A stretch of 64,000 bases of DNA from an uncultured Prevotella sp. (GTDB taxonomy: Bacteria > Bacteroidota > Bacteroidia > Bacteroidales > Bacteroidaceae). Of this stretch, positions 51,145 through 60,900 are shown piece after piece. The notes under the pieces are model-generated. The model was not told the origin of the DNA. It saw only the letters and a program-made list of their open reading frames with translations, and did no database searches. Each line of letters begins with the position of its first letter. The first letter of the stretch is position 1. The stretch lies in the NCBI GenBank assembly GCA_934256705.1, contig CAKQPF010000004.1:36296-100295 (forward strand), given 5' to 3'. A program made the translations under genes and the position numbers.

Positions 51145-51160
51145 TTTGTTTTAAACGATT

Positions 51161-51688
51161 TTAAAGTTTTTCTTTTAATTCTGAAAGTTTACTCCAGCGT
51201 GGATCAATCGCATCCTTACCAGCCTCATCACCACTTCGGGTGGCTGACAGCTCGTCGAGCTTTTCCGTCATCGCAGTATTGCATTTACCAGGTGCATGAA
51301 CGTGCTTAATGGGCACTGACAGGGCTACTGACTCATAGATGACCCATGAGAGGTCGAGTATTCCTTCGTTCTCTTCCACTGTTATGGTGTCATCATCTTC
51401 ACTGTTTTCGATGCCTAATTTTACTATAAACCTGTTATCCGACTTAATGGACTGCTCCATATCATCGAGACAACGATCACAGGTCACTACGACAAAACCC
51501 TCAACCTTGATTTCCATGTCGAAGTAATTCTCCGCCTTATGCAGAGATACACCCACACTGATGTTACCACTTTGAATATCAGCATCTTCCAATGCTTCAA
51601 AGTAGCCATCTCCCAGCGCCCAACTATTCTCAAAGGAATCATCTTTGAGCGCCTTCAAATCAAGTCTTAAGGTCTCTAAACTAAACAT
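51161..51688 (-). CDS. yceD: YceD/DUF177 protein
   Basis: This 175-residue cytoplasmic protein of the YceD/DUF177 family has the core 'EGFVVVTCDRCLDDMEQ' with the CxxC and a C-terminal 'DPRWSKLSELKEKL'. The family is almost always just upstream of rpmF, as here; plant homologues act in 23S rRNA accumulation. The TACCTTTG promoter ends only 7 bases before the ATG, so the mRNA may be nearly leaderless. It heads the yceD-rpmF-fabH-era-der group. Confidence 0.9.
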   Translation of the reverse strand: MFSLETLRLDLKALKDDSFENSWALGDGYFEALEDADIQSGNISVGVSLHKAENYFDMEIKVEGFVVVTCDRCLDDMEQSIKSDNRFIVKLGIENSEDDDTITVEENEGILDLSWVIYESVALSVPIKHVHAPGKCNTAMTEKLDELSATRSGDEAGKDAIDPRWSKLSELKEKL

Positions 51689-51695
51689 TTGGGTG

Positions 51696-51703
51696 CAAAG
51701 GTA
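51696..51703 (-). promoter_or_regulatory. promoter -7 element of the yceD-rpmF-fabH operon
   Basis: The minus strand reads TACCTTTG, with CACCCAA then ATG, so the predicted transcription start lies within a few bases of the start codon. Confidence 0.7.
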
Positions 51704-52032
51704 CTACTTTTTTTTTGATTAGCAAAATCTTTCCTATAAAAATTATCATTTTTCTATTCCTCTATCGTTTCATCTCATGAAATCTAAAAACAATTACTTA
51801 TATTTGCACCTTATTTATATTAATTCATAATTCACAATGCATAATTCATAATCTTTAGTGAAAAGTGAATAGTGAATAGTGAATAGTGAAAAATCGCGCT
51901 GACGCAGTTTAGACCTCTTGCAATCAACAAGACAACAAAACAACAAAACAACAAAACAACAAGACAACACTATTCATAATTCACAATGCATAATCTATAA
52001 GGAATTTTCAGAAGCAGAGCTAACAAAAACAA
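51704..52032. other. intergenic region with modular repeats
   Basis: This gap of more than 300 bases holds CATAATTCACAATGCATAATTC repeats (about 51823-51848 and 51970-51990), GTGAAAAGTGAATAGTGAATAG, AATCGCGCTGACGCAG, and an (ACAAAACA)n run (51926-51970). I see no gene or clear promoter. Confidence 0.55.
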
Positions 52033-54687
52033 ATGAAAAATAACAGATATTCAGGGCTAACTGACAATGAGGTGATGAAAAGCAGAGCTGAGCACGGCTC
52101 TAACATCCTCACTCCACCGGAAAAGGAACCGCTATGGAAGCAGTTTGTGCAGACCCTGACAGGTCCGTTTGGCCATCTGATACCGGGATGGGCAGACGGC
52201 GATAGCCTCGTGTTCATACTTGAAATCGCAGCATTGCTCTCCACTGCCATCTCCTGCTCGGAGTATTTCGGACTTTTCGGACTCGAAGCGACTGGCAGCA
52301 TGAAGGTATTCTTCGAGCCGGCTGGCATCATCATGGCGATAATCCTCGCCACAGGCATCTCGTTCTATTTCGAGACGAAGGCAAACAGGGAGTTTGAACT
52401 GCTCAACACCGTCCACGATGAAGAGCCCGTGCAGACCATCCGAAACGGCAAGATAACGAGCATACCGAAGCGAGACATCGTCGTGGGCGACGTGATAATG
52501 ATATCTACGGGCGAGGAAATACCGGCAGATGCTGAACTGCTGGAATCCACTTCGCTCAGCATCGACGAGTCGTCACTGACAGGAGAACCCATCTGCATGA
52601 AGACGACGGACCAGACCTTGTACGACAAGGACGCCACTTTCCCCAGCAACCACGTCATGCGTGGCACGAAGGTGATGGAGGGACATGCCGTAGGAAGGGT
52701 CTTTGCCGTAGGCGACAAGACGGAGAACGGCAAGGTGTTCACCGCATCACAGATAAGCGACAACGTCAAGACACCGCTCGACGAGCAGTTTGACCGCCTC
52801 GGGAAATACATCTCCATAGCGAGCTATGTGATAGGATTCATCGTCTTCATCGGCAGGATTGTGGCATTCTGCACGCTCAACGACGACGCTTTCAGCAATC
52901 CTAATCTCGTGCCTTACGCATTGCAATCGCTGATGATTGCCGTGACATTGGTGGTCTGTTCCGTGCCTGAGGGCTTGCCGATGGCAGTGACTCTCTCGCT
53001 TGCCCTTTCGATGCGGCGGATGCTCAAGACCAATAATCTGGTCAGGAAGATGCACGCCTGCGAGACGATGGGAGCGACGACGGTCATCTGTACGGACAAG
53101 ACCGGCACGCTGACGCAGAACAAGATGCAGGTGGCAGAGGCGATGCTGGACGGGGAGCACCTCGACCTGGCTTATCAGAACATGGCAATCAACAGCACCG
53201 CCGTCATCGGTTGCGACTCTGAAGGCAAGGAAATGCTGCTCGGAAACCCTACCGAAGCCGCTCTCCTGCTCTATCTCCGCTCGAAAGGCAGGGACTACGC
53301 CATGATGAGAGATGAAGCCCGCGTCACTGCCGAGGTACCTTTCTCCACCGAGCGGAAATATATGCAGACGACGATAGCCACATCTCATGGCGACCAATGC
53401 CTTACTAAGGGTGCTCCTGAAATAGTGCTCGACATGTGCCGGCAGTCCGCCTTCGCCCGAAAGGACATAGAAGCGATGCTCCTGAGATACCAATCACAGG
53501 GAATGCGCACGCTCGGCTTTGCGGCTGACGACCGTTTCCTCGGCATAGTGGCCATCAGCGACCCGGTACGTCCTGACGTTCCGGAAGCCATACGCGAATG
53601 TATCGACGCCGGCATTGACATCAAGATAGTGACCGGCGACACTCCTGCCACGGCTCGGGAGATAGGCAGACAGGCTGGACTCTGGAAGGAAACGGACTCC
53701 GACAGTAGCATCATCACGGGCCCGGACTTCGCTGCGCTGTCTGACGATGAACTGACCTCGCGCATCCATGACATAAAGATAATCGCCAGAGCTCGTCCGA
53801 TGGACAAGAAACGCCTCGTGCAGACACTCCAGCATTGCGGAGAAGTGGTGGCGGTGACTGGCGACGGAACCAACGATGCTCCGGCTCTGAAAGCCGCCCA
53901 CGTAGGACTCTCGATGGGTGACGGCACGAGTGTGGCAAAGGAAGCGTCGGATATCACGATCATCGGCAATTCATTCTCCAGCATAGGCAGAGCCGTGATG
54001 TGGGGAAGATCTCTGTATCAGAACATCCAACGCTTCATCTTGTTCCAGCTCACCGTCAATGTGGCGGCTTGCCTCATAGTGACGGCTGGAGCTTTCATGG
54101 GCACCGAGTCGCCCCTCACCGTGACACAGATGCTGTGGGTAAACCTCATCATGGACACTTTCGCGGCTATGGCGCTGGCTTCGCTTCCGCCTTCAGAGTC
54201 AGTGATGCACGATGCTCCGCGCGACCGCAACGCATTCATCATCACTAAGAAGATGCTTGCCTCACTGATCGTGACGGGAACCGGAATGTTTCTCATCCTC
54301 GTCTGGATGCTCTACATCTATGAGCACGGCAAGAATGACATCCTCACCATGCCGGACATCCTGAGGGAATGGCACAATCTGGGTGCCCGCCGCTCGCCTT
54401 CACCTTACGAACTGACCCTGCTCTTCACCACCTTCGTCATGTTCCAGTTCTGGAATATTTTCAATGCGAGGGCGTTCTGCACAGGTCGTTCCGCATTCCA
54501 TCTCAAGGGATGCAAAGGCTTCATCGGCATTGCCTCTGCGATATTCTTCGGTCAGATAGCGATAATAAATGTTGCTGGCGACTTCTTCAATGTCGTCCCG
54601 ATTTCCATCAGCGACTGGATTATCATCATCATAGGCACATCCACAGTCCTGATAGCAGGCGAAATCATAAGAATGATAAGGAAATAG
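52033..54687 (+). CDS. PMCA-type calcium-translocating P-type ATPase
   Basis: This 884-residue P2B-like cation ATPase pumps Ca2+ across the inner membrane. Order: N-terminal cation ATPase domain (1-70), TM pair, actuator 'SIDESSLTGEPICMKT' (~residues 176-192), 'CSVPEGLPMAVTLSLALSMRRM' (TM4 with the PEGLP ion site, residues 309-330), phosphorylation site D355 in DKTGTLTQ, 'KGAPEIVLDM', 'TGDGTNDAPALK', then four C-terminal helices. Length is normal. It has no calmodulin tail. Ca2+ is the family expectation, and Mn2+ is also possible. Confidence 0.9.
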   Translation: MKNNRYSGLTDNEVMKSRAEHGSNILTPPEKEPLWKQFVQTLTGPFGHLIPGWADGDSLVFILEIAALLSTAISCSEYFGLFGLEATGSMKVFFEPAGIIMAIILATGISFYFETKANREFELLNTVHDEEPVQTIRNGKITSIPKRDIVVGDVIMISTGEEIPADAELLESTSLSIDESSLTGEPICMKTTDQTLYDKDATFPSNHVMRGTKVMEGHAVGRVFAVGDKTENGKVFTASQISDNVKTPLDEQFDRLGKYISIASYVIGFIVFIGRIVAFCTLNDDAFSNPNLVPYALQSLMIAVTLVVCSVPEGLPMAVTLSLALSMRRMLKTNNLVRKMHACETMGATTVICTDKTGTLTQNKMQVAEAMLDGEHLDLAYQNMAINSTAVIGCDSEGKEMLLGNPTEAALLLYLRSKGRDYAMMRDEARVTAEVPFSTERKYMQTTIATSHGDQCLTKGAPEIVLDMCRQSAFARKDIEAMLLRYQSQGMRTLGFAADDRFLGIVAISDPVRPDVPEAIRECIDAGIDIKIVTGDTPATAREIGRQAGLWKETDSDSSIITGPDFAALSDDELTSRIHDIKIIARARPMDKKRLVQTLQHCGEVVAVTGDGTNDAPALKAAHVGLSMGDGTSVAKEASDITIIGNSFSSIGRAVMWGRSLYQNIQRFILFQLTVNVAACLIVTAGAFMGTESPLTVTQMLWVNLIMDTFAAMALASLPPSESVMHDAPRDRNAFIITKKMLASLIVTGTGMFLILVWMLYIYEHGKNDILTMPDILREWHNLGARRSPSPYELTLLFTTFVMFQFWNIFNARAFCTGRSAFHLKGCKGFIGIASAIFFGQIAIINVAGDFFNVVPISISDWIIIIIGTSTVLIAGEIIRMIRK

Positions 54688-54693
54688 CAACCA

Positions 54694-54765
54694 CCACCGT
54701 GTCTGCCACATTACCGGAATAATAGCAGCATCAGGCGGCCGCCACCGTGTCTGCCACGTTACCGG
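54694..54765. repeat. pair of 24-bp direct repeats between the ATPase and mutS2
   Basis: CCACCGTGTCTGCCAC(A/G)TTACCGG occurs at 54694-54717 and 54742-54765 with one difference, 48 bases apart. It resembles the CCAACGG-type intergenic repeats only loosely. Confidence 0.6.
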
Positions 54766-54804
54766 CAGATTATATATATAAAGAAAAAAGAAAAAAACAG
54801 ATAA

Positions 54805-57477
54805 ATGATTTATCCAAACAACTTCGAACAAAAGATAGGATTCAATGAGATAAGAGCCCTTCTGAATGAGCGTTGCCAGTCATCCCTCGGCAAGGAGAAG
54901 GTGGCAGAGATGCAATTCTCCAAGGACGCTGGCGAAATCAGCGAATGGCTCTGCCAGATAAGGGACTTCCGCAGACTCAAGGAAGAGTGCGAGGACCTGC
55001 CGATACAGTTCTTCTATGACGTCAGGGAGAGCATCGCAAGGATGCGACTGGAAGGCACGCACATGGAGGAAGAGGAACTGTTCAATCTCCGCCGCTCGCT
55101 CGACACCATCGACAAACTCGTGCATATCGTCCGCCAGTCTGACGGACCGGAATACGACACCGATGCCGTCGCTGACAGGAAGGACGCCCCGAAGGCTGGA
55201 AAGGCAGACTCTCCTGCAGGAAAAAGCGTGTCTCCAAAGGAGGCTTTGGGTCACGGAAAGGCGTACCCTTCGCTCTATCGTCTCGCTGACGGCATCGCCA
55301 CCTTCCCGGAGATAGTGCGCATGATTGACCGCACACTCGACAAATTCGGCAAGGTAAGAGACAATGCCAGCACCACATTGCTGCGCATCCGCCGCGAACT
55401 GGCACAGACCGAAGGTAGCATCTCACGCATCCTGAACGGCATCCTGCGCTCCGCCCAGGCTGAAGGACTCGTGGAGAAGGATGCTGCTCCCGCTCTTCGT
55501 GACGGCAGACTCGTCATCCCTGTCGCTCCTGCCATGAAGCGCAAGATTCGCGGCATAGTGCATGATGAGAGTGCTTCGGGTCGCACTTATTACATCGAGC
55601 CTGCCGAAGTGGTGGAAGCAAACAATAAGGTACGCGAACTGGAGAACGATGAGCGACGCGAGATAATCCGCATTCTCAAGGAGATTGCGGCAGAGATACG
55701 CCCATGGTGGCGGATGATGCTCGATTCCTACACGTTCCTTGCAGCCATCGACTTCATCAATGCCAAAGCCTCACTGGCTGAATATCTCAACGCCATAGAG
55801 CCGAACATCAAGATGAAACCGATGGTCGATATGATCGAGGCAAAGCATCCTCTGCTCAAACTGTCATTGGAAAAGCAAGGCAAGAAGGTGGTGCCGCTCG
55901 ACATCACTCTCACACCCCAGAAGCGCATCCTCATCATCTCCGGTCCTAATGCCGGAGGTAAATCCGTATGTCTCAAGACCACCGGTCTCATCCAGTATAT
56001 GCTGCAATGCGGACTCTCCGTACCCGTGAGCGAGCGAAGCACATTAGGCATATTCAGCGACATAATGATTGACATCGGTGATGAGCAGAGCATAGAGAAT
56101 GACCTCTCCACTTATTCTTCCCACCTGCTCAACATGAAGAACATGATACGTCAGGCACGCCGCCAGACTTTGCTTCTCATTGACGAATTCGGAACAGGTA
56201 CCGAACCAGGAATTGGCGGAGCCATAGCCGAGGCGGTGCTCAAGCAGTTCTGCGAGCACGGTGCTTTCGGAGTCATCACCACCCACTATCAGAACCTCAA
56301 GCATTTCGCCGATTCCCATGAAGGCATCGCCAATGGAGCCATGCTCTACGACCGCCACGAGATGAAGGCCCTCTTCCAGCTCCAGATAGGTCGTCCGGGA
56401 TCATCCTTCGCCATAGAGATTGCACGCAAGACAGGTCTCCCCGAGGCTGTCATCAAGGACGCTTCCGACATCGTAGGTCAGGATTATATCCAAAGCGACA
56501 AATACCTTCAGGACATCGTGCGCGACAAACGCTATTGGGAGTCAAAGCGCCAGGCTGTGCATCAGCGTGAGAAGGACATCGAAAAGACCATCTCCAAGTA
56601 TGAGGCTGGACTGACGGAGGTGGAGAAAGAACGCAAGGAAATACTGCGCCGCGCGAAGGAGCAGGCGCAGGAACTCATACGCGAAGCCAACAGGCGCATA
56701 GAGAACACCATCCGCGAGATACGCGAAGCACAGGCGGAGAAAGAGGCTACACGCAAGCTCCGTGAAGACATGAAAGCCTTTGAAGCCGACATCCAGGAGG
56801 TGGACTCCACAGCCAACGACGAAGCCATCGCACGTAAGATAGCGCAGCTGCAGGCTCGTAAGGAAAGGAAAGAGAAGCGCAAGGCGGAGAAAGCCAAGAA
56901 TGCCGCAACCAACAACAGTGCCACTGCCTCTGTGTCCGTCGCATCACCGACTGATTCCAACCCACAACCAACAACCCACAACCCTCAACCCACAACCACC
57001 CTCTTCCAAAAGGACGACACCGTGAGGATAAAGGGAACGAAGTCCGTCGGCAAGATAGAATCGGTGGAATCAAACGGCAAAATGGCAACTGTCATATTCG
57101 GAGATATGCGCACCAAGATGCGCACCGACCGATTGGAGCACGCTGAAGCGGCAAAGACAGTGACCACCCCTGCCTCCACTTACACTGCTGCTTCGCGCAC
57201 TACACGCGAGACCATCGACAATCGACGTGCCAATTTCCATCAAGACATCGACGTAAGAGGAATGCGTGGCGACGAAGCTCTCACAGCAGTGCAATATTTC
57301 ATTGACGATGCCATCCTCGTAGGCATGACCCATGTCCGCATCCTCCACGGCAAGGGCAACGGCATTCTGCGCCAGCTCATCCGCCAGTATCTCCACACCA
57401 TCCCGAACGTCCTCTCCGCAAAAGACGAGCACATACAGTTTGGCGGTGCCGGCATCACCGTGGTGGAGATAGAGTGA
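54805..57477 (+). CDS. mutS2: MutS2 family protein with Smr domain
   Basis: This 890-residue protein is of the MutS2 type; characterised members suppress recombination or rescue collided ribosomes. N-terminal core and clamp: ~1-340. ATPase: P-loop 'ISGPNAGGKSVCLKT' near 378-392, 'LLIDEFGTGTEPGIGGAIAEAVL' near 454 (in parts), 'VITTHYQNLKHFA'. Coiled coil: ~580-700. Smr domain: ~815-890 ('DVRGMRGDEALTAV', 'VRILHGKGNGILR'). Between coiled coil and Smr, residues ~718-730 (NPQPTTHNPQPTT) are encoded by a CA-rich repeat of the same type as the intergenic repeats in this window. Two extra inserts near residue 115-150 are Lys/Ala-rich. Confidence 0.94.
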   Translation: MIYPNNFEQKIGFNEIRALLNERCQSSLGKEKVAEMQFSKDAGEISEWLCQIRDFRRLKEECEDLPIQFFYDVRESIARMRLEGTHMEEEELFNLRRSLDTIDKLVHIVRQSDGPEYDTDAVADRKDAPKAGKADSPAGKSVSPKEALGHGKAYPSLYRLADGIATFPEIVRMIDRTLDKFGKVRDNASTTLLRIRRELAQTEGSISRILNGILRSAQAEGLVEKDAAPALRDGRLVIPVAPAMKRKIRGIVHDESASGRTYYIEPAEVVEANNKVRELENDERREIIRILKEIAAEIRPWWRMMLDSYTFLAAIDFINAKASLAEYLNAIEPNIKMKPMVDMIEAKHPLLKLSLEKQGKKVVPLDITLTPQKRILIISGPNAGGKSVCLKTTGLIQYMLQCGLSVPVSERSTLGIFSDIMIDIGDEQSIENDLSTYSSHLLNMKNMIRQARRQTLLLIDEFGTGTEPGIGGAIAEAVLKQFCEHGAFGVITTHYQNLKHFADSHEGIANGAMLYDRHEMKALFQLQIGRPGSSFAIEIARKTGLPEAVIKDASDIVGQDYIQSDKYLQDIVRDKRYWESKRQAVHQREKDIEKTISKYEAGLTEVEKERKEILRRAKEQAQELIREANRRIENTIREIREAQAEKEATRKLREDMKAFEADIQEVDSTANDEAIARKIAQLQARKERKEKRKAEKAKNAATNNSATASVSVASPTDSNPQPTTHNPQPTTTLFQKDDTVRIKGTKSVGKIESVESNGKMATVIFGDMRTKMRTDRLEHAEAAKTVTTPASTYTAASRTTRETIDNRRANFHQDIDVRGMRGDEALTAVQYFIDDAILVGMTHVRILHGKGNGILRQLIRQYLHTIPNVLSAKDEHIQFGGAGITVVEIE
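56955..56999 (+). repeat. CA-rich intergenic-type repeat inside mutS2
   Basis: AACCCACAACCAACAACCCA and the following CAACCCACAACCACC are the CA arm of the GT/CA inverted repeats (compare 37574-37598). Its 45 bases keep the mutS2 frame open. Confidence 0.7.
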
Positions 57478-57551
57478 CTAAGTGACCACACATCCCCTCA
57501 TCACATTGACGGTTCAGGCCATATAACGGCACCAGGATTTTCAAAGAATAT

Positions 57552-57592
57552 AATAGCGGGCGTAGCGTGGGTAACACGACACGCTCGCTATT
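57552..57592 (+). terminator. possible terminator after mutS2
   Basis: AATAGCG…AGCGTG pairs with CACGCT…CGCTATT with a 5-base bulge. There is no good T-run after the stem, so function as terminator is uncertain. Confidence 0.4.
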
Positions 57593-57727
57593 ATCATCAT
57601 GACAAATTATCCTGACAGGCAGAAGAACACCTAACAACGAAAAAAGTCCATTTCACTTGTATTTTTTGGAAACATCAAAAGCGTACTGGAAGTATATCTC
57701 TGTTTGAAAAAACTATATCATAGAAAT

Positions 57728-57809
57728 AAAAAACCCACCGTTAAAGGACGATGGGAAGGGACCTAATGTGTTCACAACGGAATAATCCTTATTGTGATTT
57801 GCTAAAAAT
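57728..57809 (-). ncRNA. tracrRNA of the type II-C CRISPR system
   Basis: On the minus strand a TAATTTTG -7 element (57816-57823) precedes the anti-repeat AATTTTTAGCAAATCACAAT (57791-57810). That anti-repeat is complementary to the first 21 bases of the crRNA repeat (GTTGTGATTTGCTG…) with a one-base gap. It continues AAGGATTATTCCGTTGTG (nexus-type hairpin) and ends in a terminator CCCATCGTCC…GGTGGGTTTTTT (57728-57755). Length is about 80 bases. Position (next to cas9), antisense direction and terminator all fit a II-C tracrRNA. Confidence 0.88.
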
Positions 57810-57815
57810 TCATTG

Positions 57816-57882
57816 CAAAATTACAAATTATTTTTTATTTTCATCCTTTTTGTCAATATTTTTTTATATTTTTGCAAAAATA
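57816..57882. promoter_or_regulatory. divergent promoter region of tracrRNA (-) and cas9 (+)
   Basis: TAATTTTG on the minus strand (57816-57823) faces the tracrRNA. TATTTTTG on the plus strand (57867-57874) faces cas9 and forms one half of the palindrome ATATTTTTGCAAAAATAT. Neither has a clearly placed -33 element. Confidence 0.6.
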
Positions 57883-57913
57883 TCACTAATAATAACTAAA
57901 ACCATACTTATTT

Positions 57914-60900
57914 ATGGATGAAAAGAACATTATTGGACTTGATTTGGGCACCAACAGCATAGGTTGGTCGGTAATCAAAGCGAGCAAGAATGACGATAAC
58001 GAATACTGCGCATCTGAAATTGTCAATGCCGGCAGTCGTGTAATCCCTTTAGATGCAGCTATACAAGGAGATTTTGCCAGAGGAAACAGCATTTCCCAGA
58101 CAGCAGACAGAACCCGTTATAGAGGCGTAAGGAGATTGCATGAAAGAAGCCTGCTGCGCCGCGAACGACTGCATCGAGTATTGGGCATTCTCGGTTTCTT
58201 GCCAAAGCATTATCAGGAATCACTAACTCGATATGGAAAATTCAAGGAAAATACGGAATGCAGCCTTCCATGGACAACCGACGAATCTGGCAACCCACAA
58301 TTCATATTCTGGCAATCTTATGAAGAAATGTTGCAATTGTTTTGGCAGGAACATCCCGACTTTATGGAGCATGGAATGAAAGTGCCATATGATTGGACTA
58401 TCTATTACCTTCGAAAGAAAGCCCTGACCGAAGCAATTTCAGGGCAAGAGTTAGCATGGATTCTTCTCAACTTCAATCAGAAACGTGGCTATTACCAGAC
58501 ACGTGGCGAGGAAGAAAATGAAAATCAAAGCAAAAGAGAGGAATATCGTGCCCTGAAAGTCACGGATATTATTGATACTCAGCAAAAGAAAGGTAAAGAC
58601 ACTTGGTATGACATTATTCTTGAGAATGGAATGGTTTACCATAGACCTGCACATGAAATGCCTGATTGGATTGGCAAAACAAAAGAATTTATCATTACCA
58701 CCCAACTTAATGAGGATGGAACTGAGAAAACAGATAAGGATGGTAATGTAAAAAGGTCTTTCCGTATGCCAAAGGAAGAAGACTGGGGACTTATCAAAAT
58801 CAGGACGCAAGAAGACATAAGGAAATCTCATCTTACTGTGGGCAACTATATCTTCAACGCCCTACTTGCCAATCCGAAACAGAAAATCAAAGGAAAATTG
58901 GTTAGAACTATAGAACGCGATTTCTACAAAGAAGAACTCTGCACTATACTGAAGCACCAGATACAATTCATTCCGGAATTACAAAGCAAGGACTTGTACG
59001 CACAGAGCATCAAGGAATTATATCCTCAGAATGACGCATACCGGAAATCCATTTCCGGGCATGACTTCGTGTACCTATTTATAAATGACATCATATTCTA
59101 TCAGCGTCCGCTGAAGACTAAGAAGACTCTCATCTCTGAGTGTCCGTATGAATATCACACCTATATTGATGAAGAAGGTAACAATGCAAAGAAATACATC
59201 AAATGCATTCATAAGTCGCACCCTCTTTTCAATGAATTCAGACTTTGGCAATTTATTGGCAACCTGAAGATTTACGAGCAACAGAAAGACGAAAACGGCC
59301 GAATCATCGACGATAAGGACGTTACGGAATCTTTCCTGCCCGATGAAGAATCACGTGTATCTCTGTTTGACTACTTGAATGATATCCCAAGCATTACCCA
59401 AAAGGAACTGCTAACAAAATACTTCAAGATAAAGAAGCCAAAAGGAAAGAATGCCGAACTGCCATACAGATGGAATTACGTGCAGGACAAACAGTACCCA
59501 TGCAATACCACGAGAGGAGAGATTCTGTCCAGACTGAAGAAAGCAGACATCGACAGTTATTTCCTCGACCGTGATGCAGAAGAAAAACTTTGGCATATTC
59601 TCTATAGCATTTCTGACAGCAAAGAACTGGAAAAAGCATTGGAAAAATATGCACGTACCCACGGCTTGGATTCTTCTTTTGTAGAAGTCATGAAGAAATT
59701 CCCTCCGTTCGAAGCTGAATATGGTGCATATTCAGCCAAAGCAATAAAAAGACTGTTGCCGCTCATGAGAATTGGAAGCAGATGGAACGACAGAGACATC
59801 GACAAGGACACACTCACCAGAATACACAAAATCATTGATGGTGAGGTAGATGAAAACATTACAGAACAAGTCAGGGATAAAACTTCATCACTCAATAGCG
59901 TAAACGATTTCCAAGGTCTTCCGCTCTGGATGGCATGCTATGTAGTCTATAACAGACACAGCGAATCTACAAATGCTGACAAATGGGAAAGTCCTGATGA
60001 TATCGACAGATACCTGAATGCCTTCAAGCAACACTCACTGCACAATCCTATAGTCGAACAGGTCCTGACCGAAACTCTGAGAACTGTAAGGGATATATGG
60101 AGAAAATATAGCCATATCGACGAAATCCACTTGGAATTGGCACGCGAGATGAAGAATCCTGCAGACAAACGCAGACAGATGACCATGAGAGCACTCGAGA
60201 ATGAGAATGCCAATCTTAGAGTCAAAGCCCTACTTATGGAGTTCATGAACCCGGAATTCGGCATTGACAATGTGCGTCCTTTCTCTCCAAGTCAACAGGA
60301 ACTATTGAGAATATACGAAGACACCGCTCTCAATAGTGTCGATGAACTTGATGATGACATCTCCGACATCCTCAAGAAGTTTGCTCAACAAGAAGCAAGC
60401 AAGAGACCTACCCGATCTGAAATAACCAGATACAAATTGTGGCTGGAGCAACATTACATCTCACCATACACAGGACAGACGATTCCTTTGGCACGTCTGT
60501 TTACCTCTGACTACGAGATAGAACACGTCATACCACAGTCTCGTTACTTCGATGATTCCCTCTCCAATAAAGTGATATGTGAAGCTGAAGTAAACAAGCT
60601 CAAGGACAACGCCCTCGGATTTGAGTTTATCAAGAAGCATCACGGAGAGAAAGTAACATTAAGAGGAGGAAAAACCGTAAGCATTCTGGAACTGGACTCC
60701 TATTGCCAGCATGTAGAGAAAACCTACAGGAACAACAAGGGCAAGATGAAGAAACTCATGATGGAGGATATTCCAGAGGAATTTATCGAACGACAACTGA
60801 ATGACAGTCGTTATATCAGCAAACTTATAAAAGGATTGCTATCTAACATCGTGCGTGATAAAGACGAACAGGAAGCTACATCAAAGAACCTCATAGTATG

